Part shown: in pieces, positions 1-7,165 of the stretch
How positions within the stretch are numbered: position 1 is the stretch's first letter
Layout of the letters: every line of letters begins with the position of its first letter
Assembly (NCBI GenBank): GCA_025350085.1
Contig: JANXYI010000411.1
Span: forward strand, 1 to 7,969
Reading direction: 5' to 3'
Source: Deltaproteobacteria bacterium
GTDB lineage: Bacteria; Desulfobacterota; Desulfovibrionia; Desulfovibrionales; Desulfovibrionaceae
DNA length: 7,969 nt
Translations under genes and position numbers: made by a program
Notes under the pieces: generated by a model
What the model saw: the letters and a program-made list of their open reading frames with translations, nothing else
Database searches by the model: none
Told to the model about the DNA's origin: nothing

Positions 1-1
1 C

Positions 2-49
2 ACGCACCAGCTGGTGCGCCTCATCAAGAAGGTGGCGGCCTTCGGCTAG
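2..49 (+). CDS. C-terminal end of an unidentified upstream gene (partial)
   Basis: Only the last 15 codons and a TAG stop (47-49) are inside the window, reading THQLVRLIKKVAAFG. The piece is amphipathic and looks like a terminal helix, but is too short to assign to a family. The frame is supported by its position: the stop lies 21 bases before a strong rho-independent terminator, as expected for the last gene of a transcription unit. The gene starts left of the window. Confidence 0.55.
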   Translation, partial: THQLVRLIKKVAAFG

Positions 50-70
50 TTCCACCCATGTGAACAGGCA

Positions 71-101
71 GGGGAGGGCGCGCGAGCCCTCCCCTTTTTT
101 T
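71..101 (+). terminator. Rho-independent terminator after the left-edge gene
   Basis: A perfect 9-bp stem, GGGGAGGGC (71-79) pairing with GCCCTCCCC (86-94), closes a 6-base loop and is followed at once by seven T residues (95-101). This is the classic intrinsic terminator layout. It separates the left-edge gene from the GAF-gap-pgk group, so that group needs its own promoter in 102-236. Confidence 0.93.
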
Positions 102-121
102 GGCGCCAGGCAGGGTCCACG

Positions 122-135
122 CGACCGGCCGGTCG
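122..135. promoter_or_regulatory. Perfect 14-bp palindrome, candidate operator
   Basis: CGACCGGCCGGTCG is fully self-complementary. It is nested inside an outer inverted pair, GCAGGG (110-115) and CCCTGC (140-145). It sits in the non-coding stretch after the terminator and ends 15 bases before the TTGATA of the promoter candidate. A dyad at this place would suit a dimeric repressor or activator acting on the GAF-gap-pgk group, but no regulator gene is visible here and the binding protein is unknown. It could also be a chance palindrome in GC-rich DNA. Confidence 0.4.
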
Positions 136-150
136 ACAGCCCTGCTTGTA

Positions 151-180
151 TTGATATATTTCGGTCCGATCAGGTATTCC
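151..180 (+). promoter_or_regulatory. Weak sigma70-like promoter candidate for GAF-gap-pgk
   Basis: TTGATA (151-156) resembles a -35 box, and TATTCC (175-180), 18 bases later, is a poor -10 box. The stretch 146-212 is clearly richer in A and T than its surroundings, and a promoter is needed somewhere between the terminator at 101 and the gene start at 237. A second AT-rich block, TATATT (207-212), lacks a convincing -35 partner. The exact boxes are a guess; that the region carries the promoter is more secure. Confidence 0.35.
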
Positions 181-200
181 CGCTAGCATATTTACCGGAG

Positions 201-232
201 CCTGGGTATATTGGGAACTGAAACCCAGGAGG
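201..232 (+). promoter_or_regulatory. Leader hairpin overlapping the Shine-Dalgarno of the GAF gene
   Basis: CCTGGGT (201-207) is the exact reverse complement of ACCCAGG (223-229), giving a 7-bp stem with a 15-base loop. The right arm contains the first three bases of the strong ribosome site AGGAGG (227-232). If the stem forms in the mRNA it would hide half of the ribosome site, so it could damp or control translation. At DNA level the same dyad could be an operator. The pairing is visible in the sequence; a regulatory role is inference. Confidence 0.35.
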
Positions 233-236
233 CCCC

Positions 237-806
237 ATGATGACACCCGACAGGTTTGAACGCTATTTCCGCACCCTGGCCGCCGTGGCCCAGGAAGTGA
301 ACTCGAGCCTTGAGCCCGCCAACGTCCTTGCCTCTGTGACCGAACAGATCGCCCTGGCCCTGGATGCCAAGGGCTGCACCCTGCGCCTGCTGGACAAATC
401 CGGCAAACGCCTCCTGTCCAGCGCCTCCTATGGCCTGTCCAAGGAGTACTTCCGCAAGGGCGCGGTGGACCTGGACCACAGCGAGGTGGACCGCGAGGTC
501 ATCTCCGGCAGGACCATCCACATCGCCAACGTCCAGAGCGACCCGCGCTTCCAGTACGGCGAGGCGGCCAAGAAGGAAGGCATCGTCTCGGTGCTCGTGA
601 CGCCGCTCATCGTCGAAGGCAAGGCCATCGGGCTCATACGCATCTACACCGCCACCCAGCGCGAGTTCGACGACCTGGAGAAGGACTTCCTCCAGGCCGT
701 GGCCGCGCTCTCCGCCGTGGCCATCGAGAACGCGCGGCTGCACCAGTCGCTCAAAACCGACTACGAGATGCTGGCCTCCTATGAGAACCGCATCTTCGAA
801 GACTAG
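237..806 (+). CDS. Stand-alone GAF-domain protein, possible sensor
   Basis: A 189-residue protein that is almost entirely one GAF domain (about residues 8-165) and has no kinase, cyclase, helix-turn-helix or membrane segment. Typical features are the helix SSLEPANVLASVTEQIALAL, the strand CTLRLLD, and the late block VTPLIVEGKAIGLIRIYT leading into a long helix ending AIENARLHQSL. GAF domains bind small ligands or cofactors or mediate dimerisation; which applies here cannot be read from the sequence. Two ATG codons stand in tandem at 237 and 240. AGGAGG (227-232) lies 4 bases before the first and 7 before the second, so the second may be the true start (188 residues). Only 9 bases separate its stop from the gap start, so it is probably co-transcribed with gap and pgk and may sense a metabolic or redox signal, cytoplasmically. 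That role is inference. Confidence 0.88.
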   Translation: MMTPDRFERYFRTLAAVAQEVNSSLEPANVLASVTEQIALALDAKGCTLRLLDKSGKRLLSSASYGLSKEYFRKGAVDLDHSEVDREVISGRTIHIANVQSDPRFQYGEAAKKEGIVSVLVTPLIVEGKAIGLIRIYTATQREFDDLEKDFLQAVAALSAVAIENARLHQSLKTDYEMLASYENRIFED

Positions 807-815
807 GGGGCCATC

Positions 816-1830
<1,015 letters not shown>

Positions 1831-1841
1831 CGGACGGTACC

Positions 1842-3035
1842 ATGCGCTCGCTCAAGGACATCGACATCAAGGGCAAGAAGGTCCTCATCCGCGTGGACTA
1901 CAACGTGCCGCTGGACGGCACGCGCGTCACGGACGACACCCGCATCCGTGAAAGCCTGCCCACCCTGCGTCACCTGCTGGGCGGCGGCGCGGCCGTGGTC
2001 ATCTGCTGCCACCTGGGCCAGCCCAAGGCCGGGCCCACGCCCGAGCTCTCGCTGGCCCCTGTGGCCGCGCACCTGGCCGGGATGCTGGGCTTAAGCGTGC
2101 CGCTGGCCGCGGACTGCATTGGGCCGGAGGTCAAGAAGCTCATCGCGGAGCTGGGGCCAGGCCAGGTGCTCATGCTGGAAAACCTGCGCTTCTACAAGGC
2201 CGAGACCTCCAAGGACGTGGCCGAGCGCGAGGGGTTTGCGAAAGAGCTCGTGGCCGGGATCGACGTCTACGTGAGCGACGCCTTTGGCGTGGCCCACCGG
2301 CCCAACGCCTCGGTGACCGAGGCCCCGAAGTTTGCGCCGAAGGCCTGCGCTGGGCTCTTGATGCAGAAGGAATGGGAGTTCCTGCACGGCAGGCTCTCCA
2401 ACCCGGAGCGGCCGTACATGGCCGTGTCCGGCGGGTCCAAGGTGTCGAGCAAGCTCGGCATCCTGAAGAACCTGCTGGGGAAGGTGGACAACCTGATCAT
2501 CGGCGGGGCCATGGCCAACACCTTCCGGCTGGCCCAGGGCATCGACATGGGCGCCTCGCTGGTGGAACTCGAGCTGCTGGACGAGGCTCGGGCCATCCTG
2601 GCCGCCGCGCCAGATGCAGGCACCCAGATCCACCTGCCTGTGGACTTCGTGCTCGCAACGAGCATGAAGGACACTGTCCCGGCAGTGGCCTCGCACACCG
2701 GGCCGGTGCCTGCCGGGCTCATGGCGCTGGACATCGGGCCCAAGAGTGTGCTGGTCTTTGCCGAAGTCCTGAAGAAAGCCAAGACCGTGGTCTGGAACGG
2801 GCCCATGGGCGCCTTCGAGAACCCGGCCTTTGCCGCGGGCTCCATCGGCGTGGCCAAGGCCATCGTGGCGTCCGGTGCTTTAAGCATCGTGGGCGGCGGG
2901 GACACGGACGCCGTGGTGCACCAGGCGCACCTGGGCGAGCGTTTCAGCTTCATCTCCACCGGCGGCGGCTCGTTCCTGGAGTTCCTGGAAGGCAAGGAGC
3001 TGCCGGGCTTCAAGGCCTTGGAGGAGTGTTCCTAG
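1842..3035 (+). CDS. pgk: Phosphoglycerate kinase
   Basis: Cytoplasmic glycolytic enzyme that transfers the acyl phosphate of 1,3-bisphosphoglycerate to ADP, giving ATP and 3-phosphoglycerate. The product is 397 residues, normal for the family. Visible motifs: RVDYNVP (17-23), DDTRI (31-35), HLGQP (57-61), LENLRF (112-117), DAFGVAHRPNAS (146-157), SGGSKVSSKLG before the C-terminal domain, GGAMANTF, WNGPMGAFE (318-326), GGGDT (351-355) and STGGG (372-376). Arg34, His57, Arg116 and Arg153 match substrate-binding positions, but the usual Arg of HLGRP is Gln60. The ATG at 1842 is chosen because MRSLKDIDIKGKKVLIRVDYNVP is the standard N-terminus; its ribosome site is weak (GGACGG at 1832-1837). 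The reading frame stays open far upstream only because of the gap frameshift, so a longer fused protein should not be annotated. The G of its TAG stop begins a long palindrome. Confidence 0.97.
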   Translation: MRSLKDIDIKGKKVLIRVDYNVPLDGTRVTDDTRIRESLPTLRHLLGGGAAVVICCHLGQPKAGPTPELSLAPVAAHLAGMLGLSVPLAADCIGPEVKKLIAELGPGQVLMLENLRFYKAETSKDVAEREGFAKELVAGIDVYVSDAFGVAHRPNASVTEAPKFAPKACAGLLMQKEWEFLHGRLSNPERPYMAVSGGSKVSSKLGILKNLLGKVDNLIIGGAMANTFRLAQGIDMGASLVELELLDEARAILAAAPDAGTQIHLPVDFVLATSMKDTVPAVASHTGPVPAGLMALDIGPKSVLVFAEVLKKAKTVVWNGPMGAFENPAFAAGSIGVAKAIVASGALSIVGGGDTDAVVHQAHLGERFSFISTGGGSFLEFLEGKELPGFKALEECS

Positions 3036-3180
3036 GGGCTGCCCCAAAGGGTGTCTTTTGCCCCCTGGTTTCGTCGCGTCCCGGTTCGGGTCCAGGGCTG
3101 TACCGCGAGAGTACTATCCCTGGCCCCAAACCGGTCCGCTCCTGGCCAGGAAACAAAATCCATCCCTTGGGAACAGCCCC
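3035..3180. repeat. 146-base imperfect palindrome (MITE-like or structured RNA)
   Basis: The region between pgk and the final terminator folds back on itself along its whole length. The ends are GGGGCTG (3035-3041) and CAGCCCC (3174-3180), and the outer 17 bases pair at 14 positions. Further pairs are TTTTG (3056-3060) with CAAAA (3154-3158), and CCTGG (3064-3068) with CCAGG (3146-3150). Bases 3078-3097 against 3118-3137 pair at 16 of 20 positions, including a perfect CCAGGG/CCCTGG. At the tip GTAC (3100-3103) pairs with GTAC (3111-3114) around a 7-base loop. No open reading frame of note lies in it and no target-site duplication is obvious. It could be a decayed non-autonomous mobile element, an intergenic repeat family, or an mRNA 3'-end structure protecting pgk mRNA. 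Whether copies exist elsewhere cannot be seen. Confidence 0.7.
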
Positions 3181-3205
3181 AAGAAAAGCTCAAGCATTGA
3201 AATAC

Positions 3206-3241
3206 AAAGCCCCGGTCAGTGACGCTGGCCGGGGCTTTTTT
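3206..3241 (+). terminator. Rho-independent terminator after pgk, between converging genes
   Basis: AAAGCCCCGG (3206-3215) pairs perfectly with CCGGGGCTTT (3229-3238). The stem extends inward by four more pairs (3216-3219 with 3225-3228, one of them G-U) around a 5-base loop. On the plus strand the stem runs into six T residues (3236-3241). Read on the minus strand it ends CTTTGTATTT, so it may also serve weakly as terminator for the amidohydrolase gene that converges on it. It closes the GAF-gap-pgk transcript. Confidence 0.92.
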
Positions 3242-3267
3242 CATTTCAGGCGGATTGAAAGTGCGGG

Positions 3268-4068
3268 CTAGGCTGCGCCGCGCGCCGGGAACAGCCGCGT
3301 GCCTGCGGACAGCACGTCCTCCACGCGCAGGCCCAGGGGCACGAGGCGACTCTCGATGAGCGGGATCTCGTCAGCCGGGTCGAAGAGCGGGTAATCGCTG
3401 CCAAAGAGCAGGCGTTCGGCCGGGTGGCGGGCTATGAGCCCGCGCAAAGTCTCGTCGCCAATGATCCGTAGCGAGCTGGACGTGTCCAGATATACATCCT
3501 GCCCGGCCAGGTGCTCCAGGGCATATTCCCAGTGCAGGTACCCGCCCAGATGCGCGGCGATCATCACCGGTCCGGGAAAGGCGCGCCTGAGCCTGGCCAG
3601 CTTGATGGGGCAGGAGGGATTCTGCGCGGGCGGCAGCCGGTCGCCCACGTGGAACATGAGTGTGAAGCGGCTGCCCACGGCCTCCATGAGGGTAAAGAAC
3701 TTGGGGTCGTCCAGGAAAAACCCCTGGAAGTCGGCGTGGAACTTGAGGCCGGTGATGCCTGCGCGTTCTAGCCGGTCCAGCTCCTTTTCCGGGTGGGCAA
3801 AGTCCGGGTGCAGGGTGCCGAAGGCCGTGACGCGCGGGCTTAAGCGCATGAGTTCCATGGCCCAGTTGTTGGCCGGGATGACCTGGGTGGGGTCTGTGGC
3901 CGCGGTGTGCACCACCACGCGGCTGATGCCGGCGCAATCGGCGCGGGCCAGCAGGTCGTCCAAGAGGCCCGTGCCCCGGGGCTTCAGGCCGTAGTGGGCC
4001 GTGAGCTGGGCCAGGGCCTTGGCCGCGATCTTGGGGTGGAAGACGTGGGCGTGGGTGTCCGTGAACAT
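3268..4068 (-). CDS. Metal-dependent hydrolase, amidohydrolase-2 family
   Basis: A 266-residue cytoplasmic TIM-barrel protein of the amidohydrolase-2 type (the family that includes ACMSD-like decarboxylases and hydrolases). Metal-site motifs appear in family order: DTHAH (4-8, the HxH pair), GLKFH (His111), FHVG (His140), AAHLGG (His173) and FGSDYP (Asp225). The substrate cannot be deduced, because these motifs serve hydrolases, lactonases and decarboxylases alike. The start chosen is the ATG at 4068-4066, giving MFTDTHAHVF; it has AGGAG (complement of 4075-4079) 6 bases upstream and puts HxH next to the N-terminus as usual. An in-frame extension to 4128 would add 20 residues without homology-like character and is rejected. 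It lies 111 bases behind the thioesterase gene on the same strand, so it may be the tail of that operon or have its own promoter; none is evident in the gap. Confidence 0.88.
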   Translation of the reverse strand: MFTDTHAHVFHPKIAAKALAQLTAHYGLKPRGTGLLDDLLARADCAGISRVVVHTAATDPTQVIPANNWAMELMRLSPRVTAFGTLHPDFAHPEKELDRLERAGITGLKFHADFQGFFLDDPKFFTLMEAVGSRFTLMFHVGDRLPPAQNPSCPIKLARLRRAFPGPVMIAAHLGGYLHWEYALEHLAGQDVYLDTSSSLRIIGDETLRGLIARHPAERLLFGSDYPLFDPADEIPLIESRLVPLGLRVEDVLSAGTRLFPARGAA

Positions 4069-4179
4069 GCATGGCTCCTGGCGGCGTTGGCGAAAGCTGG
4101 GTTTTACGCCGAACGCTGCCCAGGGCAAGGGGAAAATGGCAAGGGAGTGCTTACTGTCGCGGGCCTGGTTGTCCTGGGC

Positions 4180-4608
4180 TCAGGCCGGGGTGCTGAACAG
4201 GGCCCTCAGCCAGCCCGGCACGCCAACGGGACGGCCTTCCTTGTTCACGCAGGCGTGCTCGGTTGAGCCCTGGGCCAGCAGGCGGTCGCGGCCGGGATTC
4301 CTGATCTCGTAGACAAAGCGCAGGGACGCGCGGTTCCACTCGGAAATCCCGCAGTGCACGTGGATCTCGTCGTCGTAGCGCGACGGGCTGCGGTAGCGGC
4401 ACCAGGCCTCGCGCACGGGCAAGAGGATGCCGCGCTGCTCGACCTCGTTGTAGCTCATGCCGCGCTCGCGGATGAACAGCCCGCGCGAACGCTCGAAAAC
4501 ATGCAGGTATTCCGCGTAATAGAGCACGCCCATGGCGTCGGTCTCGCCGTAGGACACCCGGTGCGCCAGCCAGGCGTCGGGCTCGGGGAAGACCTTGGGG
4601 AAGTCCAT
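4180..4608 (-). CDS. Acyl-CoA thioesterase, 4HBT/YbgC-like hotdog fold
   Basis: A 142-residue single-domain hotdog protein. The signature YGETDAMGVLYYAEYLHVFE (20-39) carries Asp24, the catalytic acid of the 4-hydroxybenzoyl-CoA thioesterase family. The later blocks LLPVREAWCRYRSPSRYDD and STEHACVNKEGRPV are typical of YbgC/YbaW-like members. These enzymes cleave acyl-CoA thioesters in the cytoplasm; chain length and physiological substrate cannot be told. Its ATG lies 2 bases beyond the stop of the apgM-like gene, with GGAG (complement of 4616-4619) inside the end of that gene, so the two are very probably translationally coupled. The link to amino-acid genes is not explained by its function and may only be operon packing. 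Confidence 0.92.
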   Translation of the reverse strand: MDFPKVFPEPDAWLAHRVSYGETDAMGVLYYAEYLHVFERSRGLFIRERGMSYNEVEQRGILLPVREAWCRYRSPSRYDDEIHVHCGISEWNRASLRFVYEIRNPGRDRLLAQGSTEHACVNKEGRPVGVPGWLRALFSTPA

Positions 4609-4610
4609 GC

Positions 4611-5840
4611 CTAGTCTCCGGGCTGGTCCGACAGCTGGCCCGCAAGCTGGTGCAGGGCCCAGGGCAGCAGCTCATGGCCGGCCTCGATGACCAGGCCCGT
4701 GGAGCGGGCCAGCGCCTCGCTGAAGGCCGGGACCTCGGGCGGCTCGCAGCCCGTGGCCGCGCAGCCCGGGTGCCAGAGCACAAAGGGCACAGGGTCGGGC
4801 GTGTGGGTCTTCTCGGCAATGGGCGTGAAGTGGTCGCAGGTGATGAGCAGGGCCACGTCCTGCCCGGCGAGCGCTTTACGCAACGGGCCCACGATGCGCG
4901 CGTCAAAGCGGCTGATGGCCTCGGTCTTTTCGGCCGCGTTGCCTGCATGGCCGCACTCGTCCGGGCCTTCCAAATGCACGAAGGCGAAATCGCCGTGTTC
5001 CAGGAACTTCAGGGCGGCGTCCACCTTGCCCTGGTAGTTGGTCTCAATCAGCCCCGTGGCGCCGGGCACGTCCACGACCTCCATGCCTGCGGCCCGGCCC
5101 AGGCCGCGCACCAGGTCCACGGCCGAGATCACCGCGCCCCGGCGGCCAAAGGTTGTGTGGAAGTCCGGCAGGCCCAGCGGCCGTCCCTGGCCCCAGGGCC
5201 AGACCGCGTTGGCCTGGGTGTGCTTGGCGGTCTCGGCCAGGCGTTCCTCGGCCAGGAAGAGCAGGTCCCACATGCGCGCCGCGCGCGAGAACTCGCGCAG
5301 GTCCGCACGCAGGGACTTGTCCGTGATGTCGTGCGGCGGGCTGATCTTGAGTGTGGCCTCGGGCTCGCCCGCGCCGTGCTTGTGCACCAGCAGGTGCCGG
5401 TACTGCACGCCGGGGTAAAATTGAAAACACTCGTCGCCCAGGTTCGCCTGCAGGTCGCGCACCAGGGGTTCAGACACCTCTGTGGTGATGTGCCCGGACG
5501 AATAGTCGAGCATCCGGCCCGTGGGCGAGAGCTCGCTCACGCGGACCAGGTTCAGCCGCCAGACCAGGTCGTCGGAGTCGAGCTTAAGCCCCTGGGCAGC
5601 GGCCTCGATGGGCCCGCGGCCGGTATGCAGCTGGGCCGGGTTGAAGCCCAGCAGCGACATGTTGGCCACGTCCGAGCCGGGTGGCAAGCCCTCGGGGATG
5701 GTCCGGCAGATGCCGACCACGCCGGATGCGGCCAGTTCGTCCATGTTCGGCGTTGCGGCCGCCTCCAGGCAGGTCTTGTCGCCGGGCATCTCGCCCGGCC
5801 AGCCGCCCATGCCGTCGGCGATGAGGAAAAGCAGTTTCAT
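4611..5840 (-). CDS. apgM: apgM-type phosphoglycerate mutase homologue / proposed homoserine kinase
   Basis: A 409-residue member of the alkaline phosphatase superfamily, archaeal-type cofactor-independent phosphoglycerate mutase branch. Metal and catalytic residues are all present: Asp9 in IADGMGG, nucleophile Ser56 in PPGSDVAN, TGRGPIEAA (73-81), Asp294 and His298 in GPDECGHAGN, Asp336-His337 in TCDHFTP, and His346 in KTHTPDPVPF. Known members interconvert 3- and 2-phosphoglycerate; a related subgroup (TIGR02535, from memory) was named a proposed homoserine kinase because it clusters with threonine genes. Here the gene lies 18 bases behind hom, which favours a role in the threonine branch: phosphorylation of homoserine made by Hom. 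Sequence motifs alone do not separate the two functions. The start ATG (5840-5838) begins the expected strand MKLLFLIADGMG; the ribosome site is weak, so translation may depend on coupling to hom. Confidence 0.92.
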   Translation of the reverse strand: MKLLFLIADGMGGWPGEMPGDKTCLEAAATPNMDELAASGVVGICRTIPEGLPPGSDVANMSLLGFNPAQLHTGRGPIEAAAQGLKLDSDDLVWRLNLVRVSELSPTGRMLDYSSGHITTEVSEPLVRDLQANLGDECFQFYPGVQYRHLLVHKHGAGEPEATLKISPPHDITDKSLRADLREFSRAARMWDLLFLAEERLAETAKHTQANAVWPWGQGRPLGLPDFHTTFGRRGAVISAVDLVRGLGRAAGMEVVDVPGATGLIETNYQGKVDAALKFLEHGDFAFVHLEGPDECGHAGNAAEKTEAISRFDARIVGPLRKALAGQDVALLITCDHFTPIAEKTHTPDPVPFVLWHPGCAATGCEPPEVPAFSEALARSTGLVIEAGHELLPWALHQLAGQLSDQPGD

Positions 5841-5858
5841 GCGCTCGGTCCGTCCGGA

Positions 5859-7157
5859 TTAGAGGATGGGGAACTGGACCGTGGGCCGCACGGTGAAGCT
5901 CATGGCGTCGATCTCGCGGATGGTCTCGGCCACGGCCGAGGCGCGCGCGTTGTGGGTCAAAAACACGATGGGCACGTCCGAGCCGGACATGTCGCCCTTC
6001 TGCTGGGCCTGGGCAATGGAGATGCCGTGGTCGGCCATGGCGTGGGCGATGGCCGCCATGACGCCGGGCCGGTCGGCCACGGAGAAGCGGAAGTAGTACA
6101 TGGCCACGGAGTCGCTGGCCGGCAGGATCTCGGCCTGGGGCAGGGGCCGGTTGCCGAAACCCGTGTTGTCGAAACGCCAGCCCGGCACGGCCAGGCCCCG
6201 GCAGATGGCCATGATGTCGGCCATGACCGCGCTGCCCGTGGGCAGGTCGCCTGCGCCCTGGCCGTGGAGCATGATGGGCCCCACGGCGTTGCCTTCCACG
6301 CGCACGGCGTTGAAGTTGCCGCCCACCCGCGCCAAGAGGAAGGTGTACTTGACCAGCGTGGGCTGCACGCTGGCCTCGATGCGTCCGTCCACCTCGCGCG
6401 CCTGGGCCAGCAGCTTGATGCGGTAGCCGAACTCGCGGGCGAACTCGATGTCCAGCGGCGTGACCTGGGTGATGCCGCGCACCGGCACCTGGGAGAGAGG
6501 GAAGTCCCGGCCGTAGGCCAGGCGGATGAGCACCACGAGCTTGTGGGCCGTGTCCAGGCCCTCGATGTCATAGGTCGGGTCGGCCTCGGCATAGCCCAGG
6601 TCCTGGGCCTGCTTGAGGGCCTGCGTGAACTCAAGGTGGTTCGAGGTCATCTCGGACAGGATGTAGTTGGCCGTGCCGTTCAGGATGCCGACCAGGCGCT
6701 CGATGCGGTTGGCGCCAAGGCTCTCGCGCAGGGCCTGCACAATGGGGATGCCCCCGGCCACGCTGGCCTCATAGAAGAGCCCCAGGCCCATCGAAGCCGC
6801 CAGGGCGGACAGCTCCGGCCCGTGCAGGGCCAGCAGGTGCTTGTTGGCCGTGACCACGTGCTTGCCGGACTCAAGCGCCCGGGTGATGAGGCTCCGGGCC
6901 GCGTCGATGCCGCCCATGAGCTCCACCACCACGTCGATGTCCGGATCATGCACCAGCTCGTCGGCGCTGGTGGTGAAGCGCACCGAAGGCCCCAGGTCCA
7001 CGGCGCGTTTTTTGGCCAGGTCGCGCACCAGCACGGTCTTGATGCCGATGTCGCGGCCGGTGCGTGCACTGATGATCTCGCGGTTCTCCAGCAGGATCTT
7101 GGCCAGGCCCGAGCCGACCGTGCCGAAACCGGCGAGTCCGAGGCGCAAGGTGTCCAT
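5859..7157 (-). CDS. hom: Homoserine dehydrogenase with C-terminal ACT domain
   Basis: Reduces aspartate semialdehyde to homoserine with NAD(P)H, the branch point to threonine and methionine, in the cytoplasm. The product has 432 residues. The Rossmann part opens with LGLAGFGTVGSGLA (6-19); VTANKHLL (102-109) carries Lys106; GILNGTANYILSEM (157-170) and DPTYDIEGLDTAHKL (193-207) carry substrate-site Glu199, Asp202 and Lys206; GQGAGDLPTGSAVMADI closes the catalytic region. From about residue 352 an ACT domain follows (YYFRFSVADRPGVMAAIAHA, then VPIVFLTHNA), implying feedback control, usually by threonine. The ATG at 7157-7155 is chosen because MDTLRLGLAGFG is the normal N-terminus; AGGGA a few bases upstream is a fair ribosome site. 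A longer open frame to 7475 only overlaps alaC in another frame. It starts 8 bases after the alaC stop, and the apgM-like gene follows after 18 bases. Confidence 0.97.
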   Translation of the reverse strand: MDTLRLGLAGFGTVGSGLAKILLENREIISARTGRDIGIKTVLVRDLAKKRAVDLGPSVRFTTSADELVHDPDIDVVVELMGGIDAARSLITRALESGKHVVTANKHLLALHGPELSALAASMGLGLFYEASVAGGIPIVQALRESLGANRIERLVGILNGTANYILSEMTSNHLEFTQALKQAQDLGYAEADPTYDIEGLDTAHKLVVLIRLAYGRDFPLSQVPVRGITQVTPLDIEFAREFGYRIKLLAQAREVDGRIEASVQPTLVKYTFLLARVGGNFNAVRVEGNAVGPIMLHGQGAGDLPTGSAVMADIMAICRGLAVPGWRFDNTGFGNRPLPQAEILPASDSVAMYYFRFSVADRPGVMAAIAHAMADHGISIAQAQQKGDMSGSDVPIVFLTHNARASAVAETIREIDAMSFTVRPTVQFPIL

Positions 7158-7165
7158 GATGTTCC

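Noticed and set aside
3..18. 16-bp perfect palindrome CGCACCAGCTGGTGCG near the left edge.
   Set aside because: It lies inside the coding end of the left-edge gene (encoding HQLVR) and is plausibly coincidental. With no upstream context it cannot be supported as a site.
2091..3013. Long minus-strand open frames opposite pgk (2091-2696 and 2267-3013).
   Set aside because: They are shadows of the coding strand with biased composition and no motifs, and they overlap a well-supported pgk.
4069..4179. Promoter or terminator between the thioesterase and amidohydrolase genes.
   Set aside because: I found no stem followed by a T-run and no convincing -35/-10 pair in the 111 bases. Only the ribosome site at 4075-4079 is clear.
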